The notes: a model not told the origin generated them from the letters alone. A stretch of 60,838 bases of DNA from UBA3537 sp045561735 (GCA_045561735.1 JBJKXC010000036.1:1-60838), one strand, 5' to 3'; counted from the stretch's first letter, positions 24,605-33,776 are shown. Translations and numbers: made by a program.

Positions 24605-25899
24605 AACCCAACGCTATATTTTGGTTTCGTAGAGATTTAAGACTCCAGGATAACCACGGTCTATTTGAGGTCTTGAAAAATTACAAGAATGTACTTCCTA
24701 TATTTATTTTCGACCCGGAAATTTTAGACAAGCTTCCAAAAGATGATGCCCGTGTAAGTTTTATTTACGAGCAATTAAAAGATCTTAACGTCTCCCTTGA
24801 TACAAATCAAAAAATTAATACTTATTATGACCGTCCAGAGCAAGTTTTTAATCAGTTGGTTTCTGAATTTCCTATTGAAGCTGTATACACGAATCACGAC
24901 TATGAACCCTATGCAATTATAAGGGATAAAGCAGTTTCAGATTTATTAAATCTAAAAAGTATAACATATAAATCCTTTAAAGACCAAGTTATTTTTGAAA
25001 GAAATGAAGTTACTAAAGACAATGGTTTACCCTATAAAGTATATACGCCTTATTCAAAGAAGTGGCTGGGCGCTTTTAATGACAGATGTATTGATGCTTA
25101 TCCATCTGAAAATTTACTAAAGCACCTATCCAAAATGGACTGTAACCGATGGGTTACATTAGAAGCAATGGGATTTTCCTTATCAAAATTAAAAATTGCT
25201 CCCTTTAAAATTGATACACAATTGATTCATTTGTATGAAGAAAAAAGGAACACGCCCTCTGTCGCAGGAACCTCCAGGCTTGGCCCCCACCTTAGATTTG
25301 GAACAGTCAGCATCCGCAAGGTTGTAAAAAAAGCTTTAAAAAGTTCTAACATTACCTTTTTAAAAGAACTGATATGGCGTGAGTTTTTTATGCAAATTTT
25401 ATGGCATTTCCCACATACAGTCACAACAAGCTTTAAGCCTCAATACGAGGCCATTCAATGGCGAAATAATAAGGAAGAGTTTGAAAAATGGTGCCAAGGA
25501 GATACTGGTTATCCTCTAGTTGACGCTGGTATGCGAGAACTGAATCAAACTGGTTTTATGCACAATCGCGTTCGAATGCTAGTTGGAAGTTTTTTATGCA
25601 AACATTTACTAATTGATTGGCGATGGGGCGAGGCTTACTTTGCTCAAAAATTACACGATTTTGAACTTTCAAGTAATGTCAGTAATTGGCAATGGGTTGC
25701 AGGTTGCGGAGTAGATGCAGCGCCCTACTTCAGGATTTTTAACCCAACCACTCAAATTATAAAATTTGACAAGGACCACCACTACATCAAAAAATGGGTT
25801 CCTGAATACCAAGAATTCAATTATGCAAAACCTATTGTAGATCACAAATTTGCAAGAGATCGATGTTTGGAAACTTATAAATCAGCGCTAAATAGATAA
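24601..25899 (+). CDS. phrB: Deoxyribodipyrimidine photolyase, class I CPD type
   Basis: This 432-aa enzyme uses blue light to split cyclobutane pyrimidine dimers. It opens AIFWFRRDLRLQDNHGL (antenna domain), then shows GTSRLGPHLRFGTVSIRKV, ELIWREFFMQILWHFP, GDTGYPLVDAGMRELNQTG, FMHNRVRMLVGSFLCKHLL, and FELSSNVSNWQWVAGCGVDA with FRIFNPTTQ, the standard FAD and substrate-binding set. It is the final gene of light operon 2 and ends 13 bp before the convergent murA stop, with no hairpin between. Confidence 0.96.
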   Translation: MKPNAIFWFRRDLRLQDNHGLFEVLKNYKNVLPIFIFDPEILDKLPKDDARVSFIYEQLKDLNVSLDTNQKINTYYDRPEQVFNQLVSEFPIEAVYTNHDYEPYAIIRDKAVSDLLNLKSITYKSFKDQVIFERNEVTKDNGLPYKVYTPYSKKWLGAFNDRCIDAYPSENLLKHLSKMDCNRWVTLEAMGFSLSKLKIAPFKIDTQLIHLYEEKRNTPSVAGTSRLGPHLRFGTVSIRKVVKKALKSSNITFLKELIWREFFMQILWHFPHTVTTSFKPQYEAIQWRNNKEEFEKWCQGDTGYPLVDAGMRELNQTGFMHNRVRMLVGSFLCKHLLIDWRWGEAYFAQKLHDFELSSNVSNWQWVAGCGVDAAPYFRIFNPTTQIIKFDKDHHYIKKWVPEYQEFNYAKPIVDHKFARDRCLETYKSALNR

Positions 25900-25912
25900 T
25901 TTATTTTAAACA

Positions 25913-27226
25913 TCAAATTTCGATCCGCTCAATCTTTGCACCAATTGCTTTGAGACGTGTATCGATGTTTTGATAGCCTCTATCGATCTGTTCAATATTG
26001 TGAATGGTTGAAGTCCCATTTGCGGAAAGCGCGGCTATTAAAAGCGATACACCAGCTCTAATGTCTGGAGAAGTCATTGTTGTTGCTTTGAGTTGAGATT
26101 TGAAATCATGTCCAATAACAGAAGCCCTGTGCGGATCACATAAAATTACTTTGGCGCCCATATCAATCAATTTATCTACAAAAAAGAGGCGGCTTTCAAA
26201 CATTTTTTGATGGATTAGGACACTGCCCCGTGCTTGGGTTGCGACAACCAAAATAATGCTTAGTAAGTCTGGAGTAAAACCAGGCCAGGGTGCATCAGAT
26301 AGGGTTAAAATTGAACCATCAATGTAATTTTGAACTTGATATCCATCCGTGTGGGCGGGAATGAAAATATCGTCTTCTTTCCTTTCTATTGTAATGCCTA
26401 ACTTTCTAAATACATTGGGAATTATTCCAAGATCTTCCCAACTGACATTTTTAATGGTGAGTTCACTGCGCGTCATTGCAGCAAGACCAATCCAGCTGCC
26501 AATCTCTATCATATCTGGCAACATGGTGTGAGAAGTTCCACCAAGTACGTCAACACCTTCAATAGTGAGAAGATTAGAACCAATACCACTAATTTTAGCC
26601 CCCATTCGATTCAGCATTTTACAAAGCTGCTGTAAATAAGGCTCACAAGCAGCATTGTAAATTGTGGTGGTGCCTTTGGCTAAAACAGCAGCCATTACAA
26701 TATTAGCAGTCCCCGTCACCGAAGCTTCGTCTAACAGCATATAAGCACCTTTTAATGCTTTAGCTTCAACCCCATAAAAGTAATCTTCCTTATTATACCT
26801 AAACTCAGCACCTAATTTTATAAACCCTTCAAAATGGGTATCTAAACGTCGGCGGCCAATCTTATCTCCACCTGGCTTAGGAATATATCCTTTGCCAAAA
26901 CGAGCTAATAAAGGTCCAACAATCATAATTGAGCCTCTCAAACCAGCCCCATCGACTTTAAATGCGGGGGTTTCCAAATAGTCTAAATCGAGAGCATCTG
27001 CTTGGAAAGTGTATGAATTATCTGAGTGCTTTTCTACTTTGACACCTAATTTACCCAACAAATGAATGAGTTTGTTGACATCAATAATATTTGGGATGTT
27101 ATGAATGCTAACCTTTTTAGAGGTTAAGAGAACCGCGCATAAAATTTGTAGGGCTTCATTTTTTGCACCTTGAGGCTGAATAGAACCTTTGAGTGGGTGA
27201 CCTCCTTCAATTTTAAATGACTTCAA
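25913..27226 (-). CDS. murA: UDP-N-acetylglucosamine 1-carboxyvinyltransferase MurA, Cys-to-Asp type
   Basis: This 437-aa enzyme transfers enolpyruvate from PEP to UDP-GlcNAc, the first committed step of peptidoglycan synthesis. The N-terminal motif GSIQPQGAKNEALQ, the catalytic loop and SDAPWPGFTPDLLS are present. In the loop the usual GGCxIG reads GGDKIG: Asp121 replaces the Cys that fosfomycin alkylates. The same change in mycobacteria and Chlamydia keeps activity and gives natural fosfomycin resistance. The DUF4290 gene lies 39 bp upstream in the same direction. Confidence 0.96.
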   Translation of the reverse strand: MKSFKIEGGHPLKGSIQPQGAKNEALQILCAVLLTSKKVSIHNIPNIIDVNKLIHLLGKLGVKVEKHSDNSYTFQADALDLDYLETPAFKVDGAGLRGSIMIVGPLLARFGKGYIPKPGGDKIGRRRLDTHFEGFIKLGAEFRYNKEDYFYGVEAKALKGAYMLLDEASVTGTANIVMAAVLAKGTTTIYNAACEPYLQQLCKMLNRMGAKISGIGSNLLTIEGVDVLGGTSHTMLPDMIEIGSWIGLAAMTRSELTIKNVSWEDLGIIPNVFRKLGITIERKEDDIFIPAHTDGYQVQNYIDGSILTLSDAPWPGFTPDLLSIILVVATQARGSVLIHQKMFESRLFFVDKLIDMGAKVILCDPHRASVIGHDFKSQLKATTMTSPDIRAGVSLLIAALSANGTSTIHNIEQIDRGYQNIDTRLKAIGAKIERIEI

Positions 27227-27265
27227 TAGCTAAGGATTTAATTAGTTTTATTTTATAAATAAGAA

Positions 27266-27913
27266 TTAATAGCGCTTTCTGTTTCTATTATTGTTCTTTT
27301 TGTATTGTTTTTTATAATTGGTTGTTTTACGTTGCATTTTAAGAAGTTGAGATGACTCCGTCAGTTGTTTCTCCGAATTTCTAATGTCAATTTTACCATT
27401 AGAAAGTTCAAAAAGATGGTCAAATATAACAGCGTCTTCAACTGTGTCCTTATTCCAGCTTAAAAATGATTTTTTCATGTGATTCGCTATGGTGAAAATA
27501 AGCGCATTTTTCATTTCTCCTTCCTCCCAAGATGAGGCGGCATCGATCATGGTTTTAATATTGTTTCCATAAAAGCGGTATTTGGGATAGTTCTGTGGAT
27601 ATTGGAGCGGATCAGGACTAGTGTTTAAGGTTTCCTTAGAAGGCTTTTCAAAAGGGGAATCTGCATCGAGTTTAAAGTCTGACATGATAAACAATTGATC
27701 CCAAAGTTTATGTTGAAATTCAGGAACATCTCGCAAATGTGGCTGCATATTACCCATAACTGATATGATGGCTTTGGCTAGTCTATTACGACACTCTTTG
27801 GATTCTTGAACCATGGCATGGTTGATCATTTTTTGAAGATGTCTGCCATACTCTGGAATGATGAGATACTCACGCTCAGTGTTGTATTCTAATTGATCTG
27901 TTAATATAGTCAT
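27266..27913 (-). CDS. DUF4290-family protein
   Basis: This 215-aa protein of a Bacteroidota-specific family begins MTILTDQLEYNTEREYLIIP and shows EYGRHLQKMINHA and YPKYRFYGNNIKTMI. It ends in a strongly basic tail (KKQYKKNNNRNRKRY). It is soluble and mostly helical. It almost always stands next to murA in flavobacteria, as here, but no function is known. Confidence 0.85.
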   Translation of the reverse strand: MTILTDQLEYNTEREYLIIPEYGRHLQKMINHAMVQESKECRNRLAKAIISVMGNMQPHLRDVPEFQHKLWDQLFIMSDFKLDADSPFEKPSKETLNTSPDPLQYPQNYPKYRFYGNNIKTMIDAASSWEEGEMKNALIFTIANHMKKSFLSWNKDTVEDAVIFDHLFELSNGKIDIRNSEKQLTESSQLLKMQRKTTNYKKQYKKNNNRNRKRY

Positions 27914-27983
27914 TTATTTATTATTTTAATGGGCTTGCAAATTACAAAAAATTAAACAGAAACGAGACTTAAAAGTAGATATG

Positions 27984-28277
27984 TCATAAAGAGATGACAT
28001 CTTTAACTTCTTTACCTATTTGCAAGTATTTTTCAATAACAGCTTCTGGATTTTTCATTTCCACATGTATAGAAACACATGTATATTTACCGTTTTTTGA
28101 AGCGGAACTTGTAATGACAGCACCCAAATTATCAAATGCGGTTTCAATTTTAGAAATTTTATTGGGTTCTGATTTGATAATAAATTTAAACAAATATTTT
28201 GAAGGCCAAGATGTTGTTTCGTAAAGTTGCGCTTTGAGTTTACTGTAAAATTCTTCAGAATGATTGGGTGATTGCAT
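27984..28277 (-). CDS. DUF493-family protein (YbeD-like)
   Basis: This 97-aa ACT-like small protein has the DUF493 pattern WPSKYLFKFIIKSEPNKI and a second strand-rich half ending KYTCVSIHVEMKNPEAVIEK. The family (E. coli YbeD) is of uncertain role. A -7 type box TATATTTG (complement of 28296-28303) lies about 19 bp before the ATG. Confidence 0.88.
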   Translation of the reverse strand: MQSPNHSEEFYSKLKAQLYETTSWPSKYLFKFIIKSEPNKISKIETAFDNLGAVITSSASKNGKYTCVSIHVEMKNPEAVIEKYLQIGKEVKDVISL

Positions 28278-28295
28278 TTTGTGTATTTAGTACTA

Positions 28296-28303
28296 CAAAT
28301 ATA
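28296..28303 (-). promoter_or_regulatory. Candidate -7 box of the DUF493 gene
   Basis: TATATTTG on the minus strand matches TAnnTTTG, 18 bp before the start codon. No -33 TTG at the best distance. Confidence 0.4.
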
Positions 28304-28355
28304 CATCAAGTCATATTTTTTATTTAACTTTTAAATCACGATTTTTACAAATACC

Positions 28356-28901
28356 ATGTATTTAAACTCAAAAATAAAAAAAATAGCGATTACTGGTGGT
28401 CCGGCTTCTGGCAAGACTTCAATAATAAACCAATTGATGAGCAAAGGCCATGTTTGCATGGAAGAAATTTCTAGAGAAATCACGTTGAAAGCACAAAATG
28501 AGGGAGTAGATCAATTATTTTTGAAAGACCCTATTTGGTTCAGCGAACAACTTTTAGAAGCACGAAAAAAACAATTTATTGACGCTGATACTGCAAACAG
28601 CCCTTTTGTGTTTTTGGATAGAGGATTGCCTGATGTGATTGCCTATTTAGATTACATTGGCTCTAATTACTCTGAAGTATTTATCGATAGTTGTAAAAAA
28701 TACAAATACGATAAAGTTTTTATTTTAATGCCTTGGAAAGATATTTACGTTCAGGACAATGAGCGTTATGAAACTTTTGAACAAGCTGCAGAAATTCACA
28801 AATTCCTCACAAAATGGTATACAAACTTTAATTATGAATTGATAGAAGTTCCACAAAGTACGCTACAAAATCGTGTAAATTTTATTCTAAATAATATTTA
28901 A
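28356..28901 (+). CDS. AAA-family P-loop ATPase (NadR/Ttd14-like)
   Basis: This 181-aa protein has a Walker A motif AITGGPASGKTSIINQL and a second acidic motif FLDRGLPDVIAYLDYIG, as in the AAA_28 (NadR/Ttd14-like) family. It looks like a small nucleotide or phosphoinositide-type kinase. Its substrate is unknown. It ends 4 bp before the recQ start and is probably cotranscribed with it. Confidence 0.82.
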   Translation: MYLNSKIKKIAITGGPASGKTSIINQLMSKGHVCMEEISREITLKAQNEGVDQLFLKDPIWFSEQLLEARKKQFIDADTANSPFVFLDRGLPDVIAYLDYIGSNYSEVFIDSCKKYKYDKVFILMPWKDIYVQDNERYETFEQAAEIHKFLTKWYTNFNYELIEVPQSTLQNRVNFILNNI

Positions 28902-28905
28902 TACA

Positions 28906-30642
28906 ATGTTGCACCCGCTTCAAATTTTAGAGCAATACTGGGGACATTCTGGTTTTAGACCAAATCAGCAAAAGATTATCGAAGCAATTCTAGAAAATGA
29001 AGACTGCCTGGCCCTTTTGCCAACAGGGGGAGGAAAGTCAGTTTGTTTTCAAATTCCAGCGCTAATCAAAGAAGGAATTTGCATTGTAGTTTCTCCGCTT
29101 ATTGCCCTGATGCAAGATCAAGTCGCAACGCTCAATCAAAAGGGAATAAAGGCCATGGCCCTAACCAATGTTAATCACTACAGTGAATTGGAGCGAATGT
29201 TGGATAATTGTGTTTTTGGAAATTATAAATTTTTGTATATATCTCCTGAACGCTTAGAAAATAAATTGGTTCAAGATAGGATTAAATCTATGAAGGTAAG
29301 CTTGATTGCTGTTGATGAAGCACATTGCATCAGTCAATGGGGACACGACTTTCGGCCTGCTTACAGAAATATCAAAACACTTCGAGCCTTGTGTCCCCAC
29401 ACTGCTGTAATCGCGTTGACGGCAACAGCTACAAAACACGTGATTAAGGACGTTACAGAAAAGTTGGGTTTTTTGGGACCCAAAGTATTTAAAAGCTCTT
29501 TTTTTAGGCCTAATTTATCTTACCATTCTATGTCTATGAAAGATCCTCAAAATAAAACTATTTCCCTTTTAAAAAAGGTCAAAAGCAGTGCTATTGTATA
29601 TGTTCGTAGCAGGATTGAAACAGAGCAACTGGCAACAACTTTAGAACTTCAAGGAATCTCTAGCGGCTTCTACCATGGTGGTATGAGCTTTAAGAAAAAA
29701 GAAGTTATGTATTCAGATTGGATAAATAATAAATTTAGCGTTATGATAGCTACCAATGCATTTGGTATGGGTATTGATAAAAGTGATGTTGAAATGGTGA
29801 TACACCTTACTATACCCGATAGCTTAGAAGCTTATTTTCAAGAATCAGGAAGAGCAGGCAGAAATGGAGAGAAATCTTTTGCTTATTTAATAACAAGTCC
29901 AGATAATTTGTTGAATATGAAGCCTTGGTTTGAAAATTTAATTCCAGATGTTCCCTTTTTAAAATTAATTTACAAGAAATTATGTACATACTTTCAAATT
30001 GCTTATGGAGAATTTAACAATGAAAGACTGGGACTGCATTTTGATAAATTTTGCGAAATTTACAAGCTATCAAAGCGTAAAACTTATAATGCGCTTAAAA
30101 CTTTAGAAAGTCATGGGGTATTAGTCTTTGAAAAGGTTCGAGAAAACAAATTAACTATTCAATTTTTGGTTTCCAATAAAACACTCCAATCGTTGGTTGA
30201 AAAGGATAATAGAGAAAACAATGTTACCAAAGCTATACTCAGAAGCTACGAAGGGGTCTTTGCTAAATCAACAGCTATTGATTTAGAAAAAATTACGACC
30301 AAAACAGGGCTTAAAATCTCAGCCATTTTGGAGGTTTTAGAGCGTCTAAAATCTGTGAATGCGATAGCGTTTGAAAAGATTCAGACCGATGCACAAGTCA
30401 CATTTTTAGTCCCAAGAGAAGACGAAAAAACAATTCATAGAATTTCAAAATCGGTCTCAAATCAAAATAAAATAAAACTTAAAAAATTTCACGCAGTGTT
30501 GAAATATGTGAAGAATAATTCAGTTTGTAAAAGTCTTCAACTCCTCACCTATTTCAATGAAAAGCCACCAAAACCCTGCGGGATATGTAATGTCTGCACT
30601 GTGAATAGCTTTGTGAACAATAAATATTCTCAAAAAAGATAA
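28906..30642 (+). CDS. recQ: RecQ-family ATP-dependent DNA helicase, 3' end lost by frameshift
   Basis: This 578-aa superfamily 2 helicase shows GHSGFRPNQQKIIEAIL, Walker A LLPTGGGKSVCFQIP, AVDEAHCISQWGHDFRP, LTATATKHV and FQESGRAGRNG, then an RQC-like part with PCGICNVC, a zinc-binding pair. The frame ends YSQKR at a TAA after a run of six A. Downstream, in another frame, a C-terminal segment continues (see 30643-30800), so the protein appears cut by about 50 residues relative to its ancestor. The helicase core is whole and may still be active. Confidence 0.9.
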   Translation: MLHPLQILEQYWGHSGFRPNQQKIIEAILENEDCLALLPTGGGKSVCFQIPALIKEGICIVVSPLIALMQDQVATLNQKGIKAMALTNVNHYSELERMLDNCVFGNYKFLYISPERLENKLVQDRIKSMKVSLIAVDEAHCISQWGHDFRPAYRNIKTLRALCPHTAVIALTATATKHVIKDVTEKLGFLGPKVFKSSFFRPNLSYHSMSMKDPQNKTISLLKKVKSSAIVYVRSRIETEQLATTLELQGISSGFYHGGMSFKKKEVMYSDWINNKFSVMIATNAFGMGIDKSDVEMVIHLTIPDSLEAYFQESGRAGRNGEKSFAYLITSPDNLLNMKPWFENLIPDVPFLKLIYKKLCTYFQIAYGEFNNERLGLHFDKFCEIYKLSKRKTYNALKTLESHGVLVFEKVRENKLTIQFLVSNKTLQSLVEKDNRENNVTKAILRSYEGVFAKSTAIDLEKITTKTGLKISAILEVLERLKSVNAIAFEKIQTDAQVTFLVPREDEKTIHRISKSVSNQNKIKLKKFHAVLKYVKNNSVCKSLQLLTYFNEKPPKPCGICNVCTVNSFVNNKYSQKR

Positions 30643-30800
30643 TACATGTGCTTAAAGCCATTTAAAAAAAGCCATTGAATTCCAAAGAATTGGTAGAAAT
30701 TTGTACTTTAGAAGATGAGAAAATAATTATAACATTGCAGTATTTAATGGAGGACCAAAAAATTAAACTTACAAATTTAAATCAGTATCAAATTTTATGA
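30643..30800 (+). pseudogene. Detached C-terminal piece of recQ
   Basis: One base out of frame with recQ the sequence reads KKIIHVLKAI, a stop (30663-30665), then KKPLNSKELVEICTLEDEK and IIITLQYLMEDQKIKLTNL, ending at a TGA at 30798-30800. This helical, winged-helix-like stretch resembles the C-terminus of flavobacterial RecQ proteins. The TGA overlaps the fmt ATG as ATGA, the usual layout of coupled genes. So recQ most likely once ended here and has been broken by a slip in the A-run at 30632-30637 and a second stop. Confidence 0.65.
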
Positions 30801-31753
30801 CAGCCACTACAATTATTCGAATTGTTTTTATGGGAACACCTGACTTTGCAGTTCATATGCTGAAAGGGATTATTAAAAATGGATATAATGTCGTAGGAGT
30901 CGTCACTGCCCCAGACCGACCTGCAGGACGTGGTCAAAAAATAAAGCAATCCGCAGTAAAAATTTATGCGCAAGAACAGGGCTTGTATATTTTACAACCA
31001 ACCAATTTAAAATCTTCAGATTTTATATCCCAACTCAGCACACTAAATGCTAATTTACAAGTGGTTGTAGCGTTTAGAATGCTTCCGAATGTGGTTTGGA
31101 GAATGCCTGCACTTGGAACCTTTAATTTGCATGCATCACTATTGCCAGAATACAGAGGGGCTGCACCAATCAATTGGGCGCTTATAAATGGAGAATCCGA
31201 AACAGGAGTTACAACATTTTACATTGACGACAAAATTGATACTGGAGCCATAATCTTACAATCCAAGGTTTCTATTTTGGAAGACGATACAGCTGGCAGC
31301 TTACACGATAAACTCATGGAAAAGGGTCAGGAATTGATTTTAAAAACCATAAATCATATAGAGTGCGGATCTGTTGCAACAAGTATTCAGACAGACGAAA
31401 AAGAACTTAAAACAGCCCATAAACTTAATAAAAACAATTGTAAAATTGATTGGTCAAAAAGTGGGGTAGACATTCAAAATCTCGTCCGTGGCTTGAATCC
31501 TTATCCTGGTGCTTGGGCTTTGCTAAAAAATGGATCCGATAAATTAAACATAAAAATTTATAAGGTTAAATATGAAAATAACCCGCATTCAAATAATATT
31601 GGAACTGTAATTACAAACAATACCTCTATTGTAATTTGTGTTGAAAATGGATATATACATTTAACTAACTTCAAATTTCCAGGTAAAAAACAAATGGATG
31701 TTAAAGCATTTTTAAATGGGTTCAAATTTGATACCAATGCAAAAATGATTTAG
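30797..31753 (+). CDS. fmt: Methionyl-tRNA formyltransferase Fmt
   Basis: This 318-aa enzyme formylates initiator Met-tRNA. It shows RIVFMGTPDFAVHML, TAPDRPAGRGQKIK, the catalytic region NLHASLLPEYRGAAPINWAL and TGVTTFYIDDKIDTGAII, then the C-terminal beta-barrel domain with VRGLNPYPGAW. The start ATG overlaps the stop of the detached recQ tail, so expression was probably coupled to recQ. Confidence 0.97.
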   Translation: MTATTIIRIVFMGTPDFAVHMLKGIIKNGYNVVGVVTAPDRPAGRGQKIKQSAVKIYAQEQGLYILQPTNLKSSDFISQLSTLNANLQVVVAFRMLPNVVWRMPALGTFNLHASLLPEYRGAAPINWALINGESETGVTTFYIDDKIDTGAIILQSKVSILEDDTAGSLHDKLMEKGQELILKTINHIECGSVATSIQTDEKELKTAHKLNKNNCKIDWSKSGVDIQNLVRGLNPYPGAWALLKNGSDKLNIKIYKVKYENNPHSNNIGTVITNNTSIVICVENGYIHLTNFKFPGKKQMDVKAFLNGFKFDTNAKMI

Positions 31754-31826
31754 AAAAAAGAGCCATATTAAAAAATTAAAATTAAATTACTACTTTTAAT
31801 TAATTAAAAATAATTAGACCTTAATT

Positions 31827-32378
31827 GTGATCATTAAAAAAGGAAAATTATTAATTGCAGAACCTTCTATTATTGGAGATGTGTCGTTCAATCGATCAAT
31901 TATCCTGTTAACGGAACACAACAATGAAGGATCTATCGGATTTATCCTCAACAAACCCTTGGATTTTGAACTTGGAGATTTGATACCAGACGTTAAATCT
32001 AATTTTCCAATCTACAATGGGGGCCCAGTAGATCAAGACAATTTATACTTTATTCATAAAGTTGCAGAGCTTGTTCCGAAAAGCATTGAAATTTCTAAAG
32101 GATTGTATTGGAGTGGTGATTTTGAAAAAGTTACGAAGTTGATTACAGATGAAAAAATCAATCAAACCGAAATCCGTTTCTTTTTGGGGTATTCAGGATG
32201 GGACATAAATCAACTCCAATCTGAGCTTAGTTCCAATACATGGATATTGTCTGAAAATATCCATAAAGACAACATTATTCAAGCAGTCGACAAGGCTTTT
32301 TGGAAGAAAAAAATGTTAGCCCTTGGTGGCGAATACAGTCTGTGGTCTAATGCGCCTGAAGACCCGTCCTATAATTAG
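31827..32378 (+). CDS. YqgE/AlgH-family protein
   Basis: This 183-aa protein starts at GTG and reads IIKKGKLLIAEPSIIGDVSF, the start typical of the YqgE family, followed by LTEHNNEGSIGFILNKP, YNGGPVDQDNLYFIH and FFLGYSGWDINQLQSEL. The GTG is supported because conserved residues begin at once and no ATG is near. Its function in bacteria is unclear. It overlaps the convergent aminotransferase gene by 4 nt. Confidence 0.9.
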   Translation: MIIKKGKLLIAEPSIIGDVSFNRSIILLTEHNNEGSIGFILNKPLDFELGDLIPDVKSNFPIYNGGPVDQDNLYFIHKVAELVPKSIEISKGLYWSGDFEKVTKLITDEKINQTEIRFFLGYSGWDINQLQSELSSNTWILSENIHKDNIIQAVDKAFWKKKMLALGGEYSLWSNAPEDPSYN

Positions 32379-33217
32379 ACCAATCCTAGCTTTATATTGA
32401 GATTGTTTTGAATTTTTTTAGCGACTTCCGTAGTGTAAGTTTTTTTTCTAAATTTTGTCACGGACTTGATTCCTTGAATGACATTGGTGATGAAAATTTC
32501 ATCTGCCTTTTGCAACTCAAATGGAGAAATAGAAGTTTCAATCAAATCGTAATTGTCGGATTTAGAAATCATCTCAATTAATTGATCTCTAATAATACCC
32601 TTTAAACAACCATCTACCAGTGGCGGTGTTTTGATAATATTATCGATCACAAGAAAAACATTTCCGTTAAGGGCCTCAATGATATTTTTGTTGGTGTTTA
32701 GCAACAAACAGTTGTCATAATTATTTTCTTTGGCAAATATACTGCCCAAAACATTTATGGCTTTGTTATTTGTTTTTAAAGTAGACAATAAATTTGGGGC
32801 AATAAAATAATCCTTAAAAAGTTCTATTTCACAATAATCGTTATGTGAATTGTAAGTATCAGAATCCAATGGAGCTAAAGCAATGGTGAATTCGATAGCG
32901 TTGGAAGTGGGTGTATAATAACCGCCAGTTGCTCTAAAAACGGTTAATTTAACCCTATAAGACTTTGCTTCATAAGATTGTGCATAAACTAAATCCATAA
33001 TTTGAGACTCTAAAAACTCAGGAGTAAAGTGCATCGGAATCTCCATACGAAGAATGCGCATTGAAGCCATAAGTCGGAAATAATGTGCTTCCCAAAAAAG
33101 AGGCTTGCTGTTAACTTTAATGGTTTCAAATACTGCATCGCCATAGGCAAAACCCCTGTTGTCAACTGATAAGTAGGCTTCGGAATCTTCTAAAATACTC
33201 CCATTGATGTTAGTCAT
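32375..33217 (-). CDS. Class IV aminotransferase (aminodeoxychorismate lyase or BCAT-like)
   Basis: This 280-aa PLP enzyme of fold type IV shows DNRGFAYGDAVFETIKV near the N-terminus, with the early motif of 4-amino-4-deoxychorismate lyases. Further on it has STLKTNNKAINVLGSIFAKE, and the cofactor-binding IIEALNGNVFLVI with PPLVDGCLKGIIRD. Members include PabC, D-amino-acid and branched-chain aminotransferases; the sequence leans to PabC-like, but the substrate is not certain. The next gene on this strand upstream, 45 bp away, is the START-like gene. Confidence 0.85.
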   Translation of the reverse strand: MTNINGSILEDSEAYLSVDNRGFAYGDAVFETIKVNSKPLFWEAHYFRLMASMRILRMEIPMHFTPEFLESQIMDLVYAQSYEAKSYRVKLTVFRATGGYYTPTSNAIEFTIALAPLDSDTYNSHNDYCEIELFKDYFIAPNLLSTLKTNNKAINVLGSIFAKENNYDNCLLLNTNKNIIEALNGNVFLVIDNIIKTPPLVDGCLKGIIRDQLIEMISKSDNYDLIETSISPFELQKADEIFITNVIQGIKSVTKFRKKTYTTEVAKKIQNNLNIKLGLV

Positions 33218-33262
33218 AAAAATTGAAGGAAAATGCTGTGAATATATGCCAAATTAAGCATT

Positions 33263-33649
33263 TTAGTTTGAGCCTAAAATTTGCTTTAAACTTGCGATTT
33301 GATTTTCCCATAGCATTTTAGATTCTTCAACCTCATCGTCATCTGAAAAATCTGTTACTATGATGGAAACATCTTTTGTAATACTGTCTACCTGAATTCT
33401 AAGTTCAAAAAAGCAGTCGTCATCTTCATTTTCTAACCATCTGAATTTGATTCGCTCTGAATTTTTTTTAGTCAACAATTTAGCTTGCTCCTCAGAATCA
33501 TCCCATATAAATGTGAACAACTCCCCTCTTGAATTTACATTATCCGCAAACCATTCTGAAAGGCCTGAAGGTGTAGAAATATAGTTGTAAAGCAACTGCG
33601 GAGAGGCTTGTATTGGAAATTCCAATTCGTATTTAACTTTGGTACTCAT
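33263..33649 (-). CDS. START-like (SRPBCC) domain protein
   Basis: This 128-aa acidic protein has the helix-grip pattern YNYISTPSGLSEWFADNVNS and FTFIWDDSEEQAKLL, with a C-terminal helix LWENQIASLKQILG. It belongs to the AHSA1/START-like group common in Bacteroidota, often beside a class IV aminotransferase as here. No ligand is known. Confidence 0.85.
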   Translation of the reverse strand: MSTKVKYELEFPIQASPQLLYNYISTPSGLSEWFADNVNSRGELFTFIWDDSEEQAKLLTKKNSERIKFRWLENEDDDCFFELRIQVDSITKDVSIIVTDFSDDDEVEESKMLWENQIASLKQILGSN

Positions 33650-33730
33650 AGTTGTGGTAATTAGTTTTCCAATATATACATTAATTTATTAGTTTTAAAA
33701 GAAAAAAAATATTTTTTACAAAGGATTTAT

Positions 33731-33762
33731 TTTGAAAGCCCAGCAATTTGTTTCTATATTTA
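33731..33762 (+). promoter_or_regulatory. Promoter of tRNA-Met
   Basis: TTTG (33731-33734), a spacer of 20 bp, and TATATTTA (33755-33762) fit the Bacteroidota -33/-7 layout with one deviation. The tRNA starts 14 bp downstream. Confidence 0.6.
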
Positions 33763-33776
33763 CAGCCATCAATTAT

